64,000 bases of DNA from Protonemura montana (lineage: Eukaryota; Arthropoda; Insecta; Plecoptera; Nemouridae): the NCBI GenBank assembly GCA_947568835.1, contig OX387607.1:1178001-1242000 (forward strand), given 5' to 3'. Below, in pieces: positions 1-11,358 of the stretch. A program made the position numbers and the translations under genes. The notes beneath the pieces are model-generated. The model saw only the letters and a list, made by a program, of their open reading frames with translations, ran no database searches and had not been told where the DNA came from. The stretch's first letter is position 1. Every line of letters begins with the position of its first letter.

Positions 1-111
1 AATACATTAGTTTTTTAGTTATTGACCCTGATTATTTTATTTAGATGCATTTAGGAAGCTTGAACTTGGTAATTGTTATAATTTTATGTGGTTCTTTTGT
101 TATTGGAAAAT

Positions 112-255
112 TGTCAGGACTGCTCTAACCCTTGATAAAGTAACGGGTACAAGTTACGAAACGTCGGGAAATCAAGTTGTCCTTTACTAAGCTTTCACAC
201 CCCATTTCAAATAGTTTTTCTACATAGCTAATGTTTTCCCAAGTTTGAAAACTGG
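112..255. repeat. Dispersed short repeat (family viii)
   Basis: This copy carries the paired motifs CCTTGATAAAGTAACGGGTA and ACAAGTTACGAAACG, followed by a degenerate segment that resembles AACCCAGTTCAAATAG elsewhere. Related copies lie near 5,740-6,060, 26,330-26,445, 34,525-34,690, 52,790-52,850 and 53,255-53,510, in both orientations. No coding capacity is seen. Class is unknown: it could be the tail of a non-autonomous element. Confidence 0.5.
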
Positions 256-369
256 TTTTGCGCAATTTTTCCCGAGTAAACGTAGCTGTCCGGAGCATGT
301 TTTACTGAGTGCAAGAGTCGTCATGTACCTGGCAATGAGTCTAATGCGACTTTATTCTGTTGTCTTCAG

Positions 370-452
370 GTGAACTCCACGAGTCGCTGCTGGAAGCCGA
401 TGCATCTTGGCTTCCTCCGACGAGACCTTGCTTCAAGCCCTGGAAATTGTAG
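370..452 (+). CDS. Probable last coding exon of a gene entering from the left (partial)
   Basis: A good acceptor (pyrimidine-rich, ending CAG at 367-369) is followed by an open stretch that reads, in phase 1, GELHESLLEADASWLPPTRP and a few more residues ending KPWKL, then TAG at 450-452. The composition is protein-like and rich in Trp, Pro and Cys, unlike the AT-rich flanks. No family is recognised. The rest of the gene would lie left of position 1. A chance ORF behind a cryptic acceptor is the main alternative. Confidence 0.3.
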
Positions 453-2220
453 CAAGAACGCTCTGTGAGAGTTTTATCAGGCGTCTGAGGAAACATGGGG
501 CAACTTTTGTTAGATAGATAACATCTTTCATTGCTTGCTTTGTGGGGCTTAACGTCACGTCAGTTCAGAGGCTGTTCAAGTCTCGAGTTCGGGAAATATT
601 CATAATTATTGATTAATTTGTGTGACATGAGAGAAGTTGAGAAAAATTTGGGGACAAGGCCATTGTTGTTAGACTTCCTGTCCAAGTTTTGGATTGTTGT
701 AGGTTCTTTCTAGAGGTGTATCGTTCTTCACGGTTAGATTGGTTCGGTACCGAACCGTAGTAGGTTTGTTAGGTTTGTTAGGTTTGTTAGGTTTGTTAGG
801 TTTTGGTGTCGAATGGTTGTTTCTTTGTCGCTTTGTCCATCGTTGAGGGTCGCTGGAATTAGGTTAATTTGATCTTCTAGTTTTCATGTCCATATTTTTT
901 TGTCTCCTCTCATGTTGCGTTTTTCTCTTAGCTCGCCTTACGCCTAGAACATTTTGTAATATTGTGGTCAATAGAGCCAACATAAAATCATAGCAGATAG
1001 AGTCATAAGGGGAGAGTAGGATTTCCTCAGATGCTTTGAGATTCATGTGACCAAATTTACAAGCCATAGGACTTTATCGCTCGCCTGCATAATGTTCCTG
1101 TTTGCACCCGTGAGGCCCGCCTCGGACGTTCGTTTTTCATGGTTTTCGCGCGTCTTAAGTTAAGCTAATGCTGGGCGATTGATTATAATCTCCACAAAAT
1201 ACAGATTATAATCGGCCATGACCACTGACCTCACGGAACAAACGCTTGGAAATATCAAATGAATCACTCTCACAGTTGGCAAGATTTACGTAAACACAAA
1301 CACGTAAATAGTAATTCAGATATTGTTAAAGCATTTGAATTGTATTTGATGGCAGTGTTATTGTCATTCTATATATTGTGTTGTGATATAAAAATTTACA
1401 ACCCTATAGCCTTTTGATTGGGATCCCTGGATGAAAAGAAATTTCACGAATTTGCGGTGCTTGTAAATCTGGAATTCCTGTAACTTCCACTTCCAAATTT
1501 TCCTTCCGCCTTAAGGTACCTCAGTATGATATTATTATTGCACATTAAGTTACTCAAGGTAGCAAGAAATCGTATATGTGTTGGGAATTAGACGCCGTTT
1601 AACCCCTTCAGAAAATCCTGCCCAGATTTTCCTTCGGCCTAAAGGTACCTTTAGGTACCTCTGTATGTTCTTTTAATTGTACAAGATTGTTTAGTTGGAC
1701 CGGGTTTTCGTCTGGTAGTTACAGCTGGTTCAGACATTCACGCTTTTCTGGTATGTTTATTATTTTAGTCGTAATTGTGTTCATTAAGTGCATTCTCAGT
1801 TTATAAGTAATTTTTGTGTGTTTTGATGTGATTTATTTTATTTTGAGCCTAGATTTAAATTGTTTTTGTATTTCTTTTAATTACTCGCAATATTTTTCAT
1901 TTCTTTATGGCCTTAAATTACATGGTCCATTGCTGGGTTTCTGATTGGCTTAGCGGGCATGATAGTAGCCTCCTAAGGGGTGTTTAAATGTCAACCATGT
2001 TTAATCAGAATGTGCCGCTGGTTGAGCCGGACCCCAACAAGCAGCCCATTCAAATTGTCGAATTGAAACATCTTGTAAAATGATGACAGCATAACGAGGT
2101 TTCTTGAGGTAGAAGGAAATTTGGTGCCCGAATGTTCTAAATGGGTTTAAAATTGTCCACGACACGATTTCTTGCTATCTTGAGTAACTAAACCCGGCTT
2201 CAACTTCCAAACGAAAACCT
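453..2220. other. Intergenic stretch without a supported gene
   Basis: AT-rich sequence with stop codons in all frames. It includes a short 9-bp tandem repeat (761-802) and a duplicated segment: GCCTTAAGGTACCT near 1,509 and GCCTAAAGGTACCT near 1,636 lie in related surroundings. I see no splice-consistent exons, RNA gene or promoter here. Confidence 0.5.
761..802 (+). repeat. TTAGGTTTG-like 9-bp tandem repeat
   Basis: About five copies of a TAGGTTTGT unit in direct tandem. Each unit contains TTAGG, the insect telomere motif, but the 9-bp period makes this an ordinary microsatellite rather than telomeric DNA. Confidence 0.7.
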
Positions 2221-2999
2221 ATTGATTGAATGATTGATTATTGGTGTTTAACGACGCACTGTTATACATCTGGCCATGCGGCACTGGTCTTATGGCGACG
2301 GTGAATGAGTGGATGATGAACCTAACCTAGCCTAGAAGGGAGGCGGGGAAACCCGGTGACTGCACGTACCCTACTTCTGTTGAAAAGCTTGGACCACCGG
2401 CTTAACGTCCCTTCCGAAGGACGGTACAACGCGAACATCAGGATTCCTCCACAAATCCATGCTGTCGAGAGGTTGATAAGCAAGGCGAGTGAAGTTGCTG
2501 TACTAACTTTCATCCCTCCGACCTCTCTCCCGAACAGAACTGGTCATGTGTATGATGGTCACCCATCCAATACCTGACCCAGCGCAGTGTTGCTTAACTT
2601 CCATCCCTCCAACCTCTCTCCCGAACAGAACTGGTCATGTGTATGATGGTCACCCATCCAATACCTGACCCAGTGCAGTGTTGGTTAACTTTCATCCCTC
2701 CAACCTCTCTCCCAAACAGAACTGGTCATGTGTATGATGGTCACCCATCCAATACCTGACCCAGCGCAGTGTTGCTTAACTTTCATCCCTCCAACCTCTC
2801 TCCCGAACAGAACTGGTCATGTGTATAATGGTCACCCATCCAATACCTGACTCAGCGCAGTGTTGCTTAACTTTCATCCCTCCAACCTCTCTCCCGAACA
2901 GAACTGGTCATGTGTATGATGGTTACCCATCCAATACCTGACTTAGCGCAGTGTTGCTTAACTTTCATCCCTCCAACCTCCCTACCGAACAGAACTGGT
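2221..2999 (-). repeat. Composite SINE-like element with 5S-rRNA-like 91-bp array
   Basis: The element body (2,221-2,510) shares blocks such as TTAACGACGCACTG, GGCTTAACGTCCCTTCCGAA and GGTTGATAAGCAAGGCGAG with copies at 48.0-48.9, 56.3-56.9 and 57.7-58.1 kb. It is followed by about five tandem units of 91 bp. Read on the minus strand, each unit contains GTTAAGCAACACTGCGCTGG and GTATTGGATGGGTGACC. These correspond to the internal control region (box A to box C) of metazoan 5S rRNA genes. I infer a 5S-derived (SINE3-type) promoter head that has been multiplied. The array abuts the zinc-finger locus. Confidence 0.65.
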
Positions 3000-3010
3000 C
3001 AAAATGACGC

Positions 3011-4129
3011 GATTGCCATATTTGCTTCAAAAAATGCTATAGTGTCACAGCACTGACCAGGCATCAAAATATCCGTCTCGGTAAAAAATGTACAAAACGC
3101 AAGTACCTTTGCTGTTTTTGTCCGAACACTTAGAAAAGCAAAGAAGACTTTCAGCGACATCTTTATCATCACAGAGGTCAACACTATCAATGCAAGGAGT
3201 GTGGAAGTTTATTTTCTTCAAAGGGTACTTTTGCATCTCAGATAAAAATGCACGTGTCATCTGTGGTAAATAAGCCCTTAGAATGCCATTTGTGCTTAAA
3301 AACCTATATTTACAAATCGAATCTTACTAAACATATTAAACATCATTTGCGAGTTACAGGAGGGGCCTTTAAATGTTATCACTGTTTAAAAGCCTTTACT
3401 AACATGAACAATCTAAAAGAGCACATTAAAACCATTCCAGGTAGACAAAAGCCTGTTCAGTGCCCTTTGTGCTTGCTATTTATTGCTAGTATAATATCTC
3501 TGAAAAGGCACATTTTACGGCACATTTGCGACATTTGTGGTTTTCAGTTCCTGTTAATAAACCAACAAGCACGAAGAAATCACTATAGTGGTCACAAACC
3601 AGTAAACACTTTGAACGAGTTGAGATATGAAGGCAAGTCTTCTGCTGGAAACACCCAATGCACCAAACAAGTTGAGTGCAAACAGGGTCCTTCAAACCAT
3701 CAGCCTGGATCTAGTTCAAGCACGAGGTCACAAAACTTTGCAGAAAATGAAGAAAATATTGGAAAAAATCTGTTACCTGAACAGAAAGGATGTGAATCTG
3801 AAATTGATTGTAACCAGTGCGACAGGTCCTTCAAGGTCTCTTGTATCTTGCGATATCGTCTGCACTCAGTTCACAAACACTTTTTATGCCTTAAGTGTGA
3901 AAAGACATTTACTTCAGAGCAACACTTTTTCTTTCACATGCAAGGTATCCACACACCAAACCAGAAGCCTTTCAAGTGTAGCGTGTGCCCAAATAATCTA
4001 TCCGAGAAAACCTTTCGTTTCAACGTGTGTAACTGTAAACTAGACGAAAGCCAGACTGAAAGCATCAGCTATAACGTTCGCAGCCAAAAAAAAAACATGC
4101 TTCATATGTGGAGATTCACAAGAAGCTAA
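3011..4129 (+). pseudogene. C2H2 zinc-finger locus, disabled 5' part (stop and frameshift)
   Basis: One frame runs from 3,011 and encodes C2H2 fingers, beginning CHICFKKCYSVTALTRHQ. An in-frame TAG at 3,131-3,133 interrupts a finger (CCFCPNT, stop, KSKEDFQRHLYHH). The longest remaining ORF starts at ATG 3,248 and ends at 4,129. Near its end an A10 run (4,086-4,095) breaks the frame. A one-base shift there restores a finger starting KKTCFICGDSQEAKVEFHLH that continues straight into the 4,149-5,519 ORF. Residues from about 3,100 to 3,600 align block by block with 4,300-4,730, so the locus contains an internal duplication. The 5' end stops at a repeat array and no start is visible. It is a pseudogene, or a gene with an assembly error at the homopolymer plus a genuine stop. 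Confidence 0.65.
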
Positions 4130-4148
4130 AGTAGAATTTCATCTACAC

Positions 4149-5519
4149 ATGCTTTGGCATTCTTATATGCTTCAGCATTCTAATAAAGACAGCCATCCTC
4201 CAAGAAAAAGTTACGATTGCATCGTTTGCATAGAAACCTTTACTACCCACAGAGCAATGACCGAACATAGAAAAATACACCATGCTGTAAAAAGTACAAA
4301 ACCCAAATATTGGTGTGGTTATTGTCTGGAAGAATTCAAAAGCAAAGCAGACCTCGCGTTACATCGATTTCATCACATAGGTCAACCCTTGCTATGCAAG
4401 GTGTGTGGAAGATTATTTTCTTCAGGCCTTGCTCTTGTTTCTCATGTAAGAGTGCACATGTCATCTAAGAACGCACTGGGAGGGAAGTTCTTAAAATGCC
4501 ATTTGTGCTTAAAAACATTTGATAGCAAATTTAATCTTAAGGAGCATATTAAGAACCACCCGCATGGTCCAGGAGAGGCTTTTCAATGTGATTACTGTTC
4601 AAAAATGTTTCAAACAATAGTCGGTTTACAAAGTCATGTTCGGTTGCACAGTTGCATAGTTTGTGGCTTCACGTTCCCAAAGTTGAATTTCCGCGAGCGG
4701 GAAGCACATTCTCGTACTCACAACAATGTGAAAGACGATAGATGCCACTTGTGTGATATTTGTGGAAAGACATTGACACGCAAATTGTACTTAAAACAAC
4801 ACATGGCAGTACATTTTGGTTCCAAGTATAAGCCCGTCGTATGTGATATTTGCGGAAAGACATTTAGCAGGAAAGCAAATATGAAAAGCCACATGGTAAT
4901 ACATTTTGCTAGAATTCGTGCAAACTGTGCTCTTTGCGTGAGTACCTTTGCTGATAATCGAAGGCTTAAGAACCACATGCTCTCTAAGCACGCGTCAGAA
5001 CGTGAATTTGATTGTGAAACGTTTGGCGAGTCCCTTGCTCACGGCTCGCAACTTGCCACACAGAACCACAAACAGCTTGACAGCATGTCTTTAGGTTCAG
5101 TTTCTGGTTTGGATTACTCTGGAAAAGTACAACAATGTGTGTTGCGTCCCAAGGCTTTTATCAAGAAGAAGAATTTATCCACTCATGCGCAGCTAAAGCA
5201 CGGTACAGACACAGAGACGGTCGGGGTTTGCGAAAAATGTGGTATGGCATTTACCGAACAAAATGACTTGAAGTTGCATTTGCTTACACATAAAACTGCG
5301 AGCATTCTACAACTTTACTGTTGCACGAAGTGTGATGCGTTGTTTCTACCAACGCAAGACGTGAACCAGCAAGTCCTTGCCGAGGACAGTCAACTTTGTT
5401 TCGAGTGTGTATTTAAAGAAGATGAATTAAAAAAGGGACCTGCTATAAGAAAGCTGGGTGAAACGGAATCGGAATCTGACAATCCTGTAAAGGCAGATCA
5501 GTCTCATGCAGCTAATTGA
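4149..5519 (+). CDS. C2H2 zinc-finger protein, about ten canonical fingers (456 aa)
   Basis: Intact ORF with consecutive C2H2 fingers, for example YDCIVCIETFTTHRAMTEHR, HLCDICGKTLTRKLYLKQHM and VVCDICGKTFSRKANMKSHM. About ten are canonical. Two or three near residues 285-350 have lost Cys or His (FDCETFGESLAHG; QQCVLRPKAF). Linkers are mostly not the TGEKP type, and no KRAB, BTB or ZAD domain is visible. The likely role is nuclear DNA binding. The annotated ATG lies inside a finger whose N-terminal half is upstream in the same frame, so this ORF is the 3' part of the larger locus starting at 3,011 and may not be translated from its own start. An AATAAA follows at about 5,581. Function is inferred only from the fold. 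Confidence 0.6.
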   Translation: MLWHSYMLQHSNKDSHPPRKSYDCIVCIETFTTHRAMTEHRKIHHAVKSTKPKYWCGYCLEEFKSKADLALHRFHHIGQPLLCKVCGRLFSSGLALVSHVRVHMSSKNALGGKFLKCHLCLKTFDSKFNLKEHIKNHPHGPGEAFQCDYCSKMFQTIVGLQSHVRLHSCIVCGFTFPKLNFREREAHSRTHNNVKDDRCHLCDICGKTLTRKLYLKQHMAVHFGSKYKPVVCDICGKTFSRKANMKSHMVIHFARIRANCALCVSTFADNRRLKNHMLSKHASEREFDCETFGESLAHGSQLATQNHKQLDSMSLGSVSGLDYSGKVQQCVLRPKAFIKKKNLSTHAQLKHGTDTETVGVCEKCGMAFTEQNDLKLHLLTHKTASILQLYCCTKCDALFLPTQDVNQQVLAEDSQLCFECVFKEDELKKGPAIRKLGETESESDNPVKADQSHAAN

Positions 5520-8459
5520 ATCAGACAGGGAAAACTTTGAAGGATTTAGGTGCAGTAAGGATTTCGCATTGTTTGAAGAAAAATAAAAATTCCTGGCTAC
5601 CTTAGGGTCGCATGTTGGAAAGAACAGTATGTCAAAACAAGACAGCCAAGCAAACCCTAGTAAATACAAAAGCAGCAAGTGTACTGTGACTGATTGAGAT
5701 GGTTGTTGTGGCTTGGATATAGACAATTGAATCTTTGCACCAGTTTTGAAAAAAAAAACTCTTTTCAACTGGGCTTTTAAATGCTAAGCAAACAACAACT
5801 AATTTTAAGTATAAATAAGTTTAAATGATATAAGTTTAAATAATAAGTTAAGTTTAATAAGTTAATAATAATAATATAATATATAATATAATTTATATAA
5901 TAATAATAAGTTTAAATGATATAAGTAAAAGTAATTGTTTATATTTTTGTGGTTCTTTTTGCTATCAGAGAAATGTCAGGATTGCTTTCACCCTTGATAA
6001 AGTAACAGAAATAACTTGCAAAAACTTTGGCAAAATGTGTTGTTCTTCACTTAGCATTAAAAAAACTTGTTGCTGACTTTGTTGCTGCTTGTGATAGTGA
6101 AATGTTATTGCCATGTCTTACAATAAAAACAAAATATTGCTTCAACAGTTCTTTGTAGTTAACGCTTACTCCTTGTCCTGTCCGCGTAAAAAAAAAAGTC
6201 CCTAGCTGTTTGTATGGACCGGATCCGAATAGAACTTTCCAAGTTGCGAAGCTAGCACGTAGCCATTGAGCCACGCTGCGTTTATGCCATTAGGTAGCTG
6301 GAAGTTGTATATATATTATATGCCTTTGTTTTTGGACTTTGTAAAAAAAAAAAACTTTAAAATTATACTTCGGATCGTTTCTCCCCATCCCTTCACTTGA
6401 ACCATGTTCGGGGTGGAGGGTTCCGACAGACAAAATTGGGGGGCGCCAGGAAGCAAACTGCGGACCCCACGCTGTGAACATCTCGGCCATCCCACTTCCT
6501 AGTTTACGCAGGAAGTTTACCAGCAGAACGATTTGTTATCAAACACGTAATGCAATCTGTCTTTCAGAACAAATTCTTGATGCTACTTACTGAAGAACCA
6601 AAAGCGGAGCGGATCGGTTTCGAAACCGATCTCATTCAGAATACCGCGGAGACTAGCAACTTTACCAATCAGCCACTGAAACCAGATGGCTAACGATGGG
6701 AAATAAGATGTACATGGATTGCAGGAGACGACTTCAGTGTAATGGAAATAATACTCTGAAAGTTTTGATGGATGAACGCGTGATTCAACAGTTGCCATGT
6801 ACAATGAATGCCAGTCGCCACTGAATGAAGTGGTGAAAAGTGGAATAGCCTAACATTGAACTCTGCGCACGCAGAGAAGTGATCTGTCCACTTTATGTTA
6901 ACATTTTTTACACTTTGTAGAAGGGATGAATGTGTTCTCTGTAACAATTGATACATATCCAGGAGTTACAATTAGGTACACAAGGAGTGATGACATGTGA
7001 TTTGACTGCTACGAACCAGTGACACTCTCTGTATCCTGGCGCTTGGCATGAGAGCGTTTTTCACTCGCCGCCAAACGGGCACAATTAAGACCATCGAGAG
7101 TCGCATGACAATAAACTAACAATCTTGCTTGGTGATTGATTCTGAGATTATATAGTGTACCAGGAGAAATACGAACCCGGTCCCGTACTTTTTAAATGTC
7201 CAAGTCGAGAAGTCACTTTCCCATGCAGCCAACGAGTTGGATAGTTTGATGGCACAAACAACTGGTATACGGATAACTTAATACTAAAATAAAAAATAAA
7301 ATAAACTGCCTAATAAAATAAATTTTTTTTTTTTTTTTTGTAAGTAGGTACCTTTTGCTGAAAGTAAATAAAACAAGATGTAAATAAATCAATTCTAGCA
7401 GTAATATTTATTTTTAAATTCTAATGGGTAGGCCATCCATTGTACAGGTGTGTGCTTACGTCATGTCTACAGCTCCGAGGGATTCTCAGAAGGGATTCTC
7501 TGTCAACCCCCCTTAAAATTCTACCCCTGTTGACATCCCTCGCGGATCAAAATCCGTCACTTCAATTTCCACTCAAAAAATATTGAAGAAATCAATGAAC
7601 TTACGTTTTTTCGTGATTTTTGAAGATTTGCCCCTACTGTGGTCTAAGGGGTAGTTTGCACTCCCGAACACGATGAGATATTTGGATCGTGCGTTTAAAT
7701 CATACTTTAGTCGCTATTTATTGATTTTAAACATTAAAACTACCATGATTTCAATCTAAGACAAAAACAGGGGTGTGCATTCAACTCCCCTTGGAATTCT
7801 ACCCAGGTTGACATCCCTCGCGGGTCTCTAGTTTGTAAGGTACAGTATCTTCTATGAAAAATTCAAGGAGGTAACCCCCCTTTTTTTCGCGCAAATATGT
7901 GAAAACCAAATTTTTGTAAATGTTTGCCTTTTTTGTCCAGGGCTGGTTTCAAAAGTTAAGACCAAAGACCATAGACTATGGTTAAGAATATGACGGATCG
8001 AAAGCTTGTCACGTTCTCTATCATCTGTGAAAAATTCAAGGAGATACCCCCCTTCATTTTCGAGCAAATAAATCATAGCACATTTTTTTTGTAATTGTTA
8101 GTTTTTTTTAGAGCTGGAAAAAAATGTTATAGCTTAGAGGTTATAGTATGAAGTTAGATAGCTGGTATTGTCCATTATCATCCCTGAAATAATTACGGGG
8201 TTCCGTTGTACGTTTAGGTGTTAAAAAGTGAGGAATTCTAAATTTAATGTAGAGCAAGTGCGTGTTAGTGGAGGCTAAGGCTCATGAGTTTTGTAGGCTC
8301 TTTTGTGGATGCGATGTGTTGACCGGGTGCTAGTAGATCGCTTTTTGGATTGTACGAGTTAAGTATCCACTGAGCAACTGACATTGTGTAGTGCGTAATC
8401 TTTTTTCGATTTGTTTACAAGTGAAACATAAAAATACTCAAATAACCTACTGCCTAAAC
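5520..8459. other. Intergenic repeat-rich stretch
   Basis: Contains a dispersed-repeat copy (5,740-6,060), an AT-rich simple repeat (5,800-5,930), tRNA-like SINE remnants (6,230-6,700, minus) and a duplicated block in which ATTCTACCC..GTTGACATCCCTCGCGG recurs near 7,520-7,555 and 7,797-7,826. The segments near 7,858 and 8,035 also repeat AAATTCAAGGAG followed by a run of C. No gene is supported. The last 100 bases are presumed FAM177 promoter and leader, but no clear core element is visible. Confidence 0.5.
6590..6700 (-). repeat. tRNA-derived SINE remnant
   Basis: On the minus strand the sequence carries a box A-like TGGCTGATTGGTAAAG and, about 45 bases later, a box B-like GGTTTCGAAACCGATCC. 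This spacing fits a tRNA pol III promoter. No full cloverleaf with a matched acceptor stem is apparent, so it is called a SINE head or tRNA pseudogene rather than a tRNA gene. A second degenerate tRNA-like segment lies at about 6,230-6,300 (minus, GTGGCTCAATGGCTACGTGC). Confidence 0.4.
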
Positions 8460-9563
8460 ATGGCAGCATATAATCTTTCGAGTCCCTCATTATACAACGA
8501 AAGCTTCAACCTTGATTCATCCACTGCCAATGTAAGAAACATTTGAGATAACTAAAAAACTTTCATTAAAAAACATCATCAATAATTCATTTCTCTGCTC
8601 CTTTTCTAGTTAACTAAAGAAATTCTCATAGTGGATAATAACGATTTGTCTCAAATCAAGCTGAACAAGAAGCCTAAAAAGATTCTCCACTTTTCCGATG
8701 GTACGATGGAGGTGTCGAGTTCTGAAGATGAAGATGAACTCGATGGAAGTGGCACGGAAGCAAATACCACGGTTGCAGTTAACCCAGTAAATGCTTATGC
8801 TGTTAAGCTCTCAATACATGACTAGCATCTTACCAGTGAAGCCATGATTCTAAACTGTCACTTTTTTCCCGTGTTAACAGCAAACCCTGGATTGGGGTCC
8901 TTGGATCTTGTATCACACGCTTCTCGTTGGAAGTACGTCACTGAAGGTGTGCGACTATTTAGGCGAAAATCTGGCGAGCTTTTTCGGAATAACTACTCCA
9001 AAATACCAGTACGAAATTGACGAATACAAGAGGATGGTCGCAGAAGTAAGTTTTGCATTTGCACTAACTTTTTTGCAGTAAAATAATAGCACTCTTAGAT
9101 AACCTTTTCAATATCGGGAAGGTGAGTGGGGTTATAAAAGAACTTTTTTTGTAAAGTGAGCTTTGAATGCTAAGTCTTAAATTCAGCATTCACCATTGGT
9201 TTAATAGTTGATTTACCTGCGAGCAACAAAACTCTGGGTACATGGTTCCACTTCAATAGCAATAGAACCGAGCAGGGATTTTTGTTTGTAGACCAGCAAT
9301 AAGGTTAGAAATAGAACAAAACAAAAATTGAAGTAAGTTAAAAAAAATGTCAAGGTTCTGTACATCAGTAACCTCACCAAGTCTTCTTTCCTTCTCGACA
9401 GGAAGAAGAGCAGAAAAAGCAAGAAGATCTGGAGATGGGCGGCTGGACAGAAGGTTCGTCTCGAGTGATAGGATCTGAGGTGACGGGCCCACCCATGACC
9501 ACAGATTTCCATACTATTCCACCTCCATCCAAGCCAGCTTCTGCCAGTAGCCAGCGTTATTGA
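8460..9563 (+). CDS. FAM177: FAM177 family protein (191 aa, 4 exons)
   Basis: Coding exons 8460-8531, 8610-8786, 8881-9045 and 9402-9563, all phase 0, GT-AG, summing to 576 nt. Near residue 40 is the family signature PKKILHFSDGTMEVSSSEDE, followed by an acidic stretch. The conserved hydrophobic core is WGPWILYHTLLVGSTSLKVC, then DYLGENLASFFG and PKYQYEIDEYKR. The C-terminus is charged and then Pro/Ser-rich, ending SSQRY. The start was chosen because ATG 8460 opens an in-frame exon with a clean donor (AAT|GTAAGA). FAM177 proteins are small, conserved in animals and poorly characterised; vertebrate FAM177A1 has been linked to Golgi membranes. A polyadenylation signal sits at 9706-9711. Vertebrates have A1 and B copies; the single arthropod gene cannot be assigned to either. 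Confidence 0.9.
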
Positions 9564-9705
9564 CTTCATCATCACTCTTAGGGAGCTATCCTCATTTCTA
9601 AAATGCCTCACCATGCACATATCAATTGTTTAATACATTGTATAGTCAAATTTCAATCAGTTAATGTGTTGGACCAATGAAATTGCACTGTTTGTGTAAT
9701 GTGAT

Positions 9706-9711
9706 AATAAA
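9706..9711 (+). terminator. Polyadenylation signal of FAM177
   Basis: AATAAA located 143 bases after the FAM177 stop codon, on the coding strand. Confidence 0.7.
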
Positions 9712-9907
9712 AGTGCACTTGATCAGTTAATGTAAGCTACATCATTGTCAAATAGATATAATCGATTGTATGAGTGTTACGTATTTATAAAATACACTTT
9801 TAAACTATCGTCGTTGAAAGTAGGTTAGTATTTGAGTATTTGGGTATTTGAGTATTTGAGTAACCAAAAGTATTTGGTTCTACTCCTTGGAGATCCGTCT
9901 TTCTCAT

Positions 9908-10101
9908 CAAATACACTAAAATCATCTCAAAAAGCCAGTGTCCAAGTAGCTCAATGGTTTAGAGCAACACCCGCGACAGGTGGAGATCGGGGTTCGAGTC
10001 CGCGTTTGGGCATCACTTTTTGAGACGGCTATAGTGTTGTTAATAATTAAATACCCCGCGCATTGCAAGCGTTTGCAATTTAAATAAGAGTTCATCCTAA
10101 T
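9908..10101 (+). repeat. tRNA-derived SINE, near-complete
   Basis: tRNA-like head with box A TAGCTCAATGGTTTAGAGC and box B GGTTCGAGTCC. TGTCCAA pairs with TTGGGCA as an acceptor-like stem, and the D-arm GCTC/GAGC pairs. The body after the head is TTTGAGACGGCTATAGTG, then CCCCGCGCATTGCAAGCG, ending TTCATCC. Other members lie at 16.4, 24.4, 28.7 and 47.6 kb. A degenerate inverted arm (CACTAAAATCATCTCAAAAA) precedes the head. Confidence 0.8.
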
Positions 10102-10103
10102 TG

Positions 10104-10309
10104 CTGGAGATTTTTTAAGTATAAAAAGTCTCAAAAGCGAGTTAACCTACGAGAAATATCGAAATTAAAATTCATACGACAGTGGCTCCACTTAACGTGA
10201 TGTACCGGTACTCTGCATTTTTGTCGGTAAGGTAGTCATTTGGCGGCCATCTTTCACGCAGAGACTGTAACATTGACGTTGTTTATCTACCTAGAACCTA
10301 CACTCAACG
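10104..10309. repeat. Half copy of the foldback MITE
   Basis: Matches the right arm and part of the centre of the ~423-bp foldback element found at 19.8, 23.7 and 26.7 kb, ending CCTACACTCAACG. The left arm is missing, and the truncation abuts the SINE tail at 10,101. Confidence 0.75.
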
Positions 10310-11358
10310 CTATCGTTGTTGCTTTCAACAATCAACTACTTCACTTATATGTACTCAGAAATAGCCGATTGGCTTTGTATCTTTGATTGCAACACAGAGT
10401 GCCTTAGAACATGTAACTTGCTTAACTTATTTTTTTGTTAATAAAACAAAGTATGTAATTCATTGTGAACAAATCATATCAATCACGAAATCTTGTATGT
10501 GCGTAGACAAGCTTATTCCTTGCTCCCATCATGCTGTTAGTGGGTAGATATTGTGTTGCTGCTGACATCTCTTCTTTATATGGGTTTTACTTGACAGCCA
10601 CTGGAACAACGAGGGTTGTACCTTCTTAGCAGATCTTCCCTTCATGTTCATTTTGATTGTGGTCGGAGAAGAAAACTGGCGTCACGTGGTACACTTGGCG
10701 AGAAATTTATTTAAAATTTTGAAGAACTAAGAGTAATTATACAGAAAGAGGTGATAGCATTTTTAACAATGGCAAAGGCAACTTGCCAAAACATCACAAT
10801 TCTCAGATATTCTAGAAAATTCTCAACAAGTGCACCACGCGACGCCAATTTTCTTCTCTGGTAAGTTGTGTTCCTTCTCTCTTTACTTCTTCACAGCAAC
10901 AAATATCCAGCCTCTTTGTTTGTGTTACATGTTCATTTTATTAATGTGGAAATTAATGTGGAAAATGCACATGAGTAAAACTCGTATGTTATTGTGGCTG
11001 CATTTTGAGACTTACTGGAATTACTGACTCTGGTAGACTTCCTGTATAATCTACTGTACAAACCAGGAATCGTACTCCCAGTATACTTATTTGCTGTGAC
11101 AGTAGGTTACGAAACACCCAGTTCAGAGCGTTGTTGTGGTTACGGAATGGATCCAGTCAGATTTGTGATAAGAAGATCCAGTAAGTTTTGAAAAAAAAGA
11201 CCATTCTGTATCACATCCTTACTTTACAGTGTTACTGTTTTAGTTTCTTTTCTCTGATTTCCAGGTTCTCAAATGATAATAATGAAAAGCGAGGGGAGAA
11301 TTTACTCACCCATAACCAATGTGTGATACAGTTTAGCAGAGAGTTTATTTAAAACAAG
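10310..11358. other. Intergenic stretch without a supported gene
   Basis: AT-rich, no exon chain or RNA gene recognised. A short segment near 10,845-10,900 (CCAATTTTCTTCTCTGGTAA) recurs at about 53,187 inside a symplekin intron, so it is probably part of another dispersed repeat. Confidence 0.45.
11344..11349 (-). terminator. Possible polyadenylation signal of the methyltransferase-like gene
   Basis: TTTATT on the plus strand (AATAAA on the minus strand), 10 bases after the stop codon. The 3' UTR would be very short. Confidence 0.4.

Noticed and set aside
761..802. Interstitial telomere repeat
   Set aside because: The period is 9 bp, not the 5-bp TTAGG of insects.
2511..2999. A genuine 5S rRNA gene cluster
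   Set aside because: The unit is 91 bp, lacks the 5' third of 5S rRNA and diverges after box C, so it cannot encode 5S rRNA.
9213..9620. 135-aa minus-strand ORF over FAM177 exon 4
   Set aside because: It overlaps a confident FAM177 exon and spans its intron, with no family resemblance.
9940..10020. A functional tRNA gene
   Set aside because: Box A, box B and a partial cloverleaf are present, but the T-arm is mismatched and the same unit recurs with a shared downstream body, which identifies a SINE.
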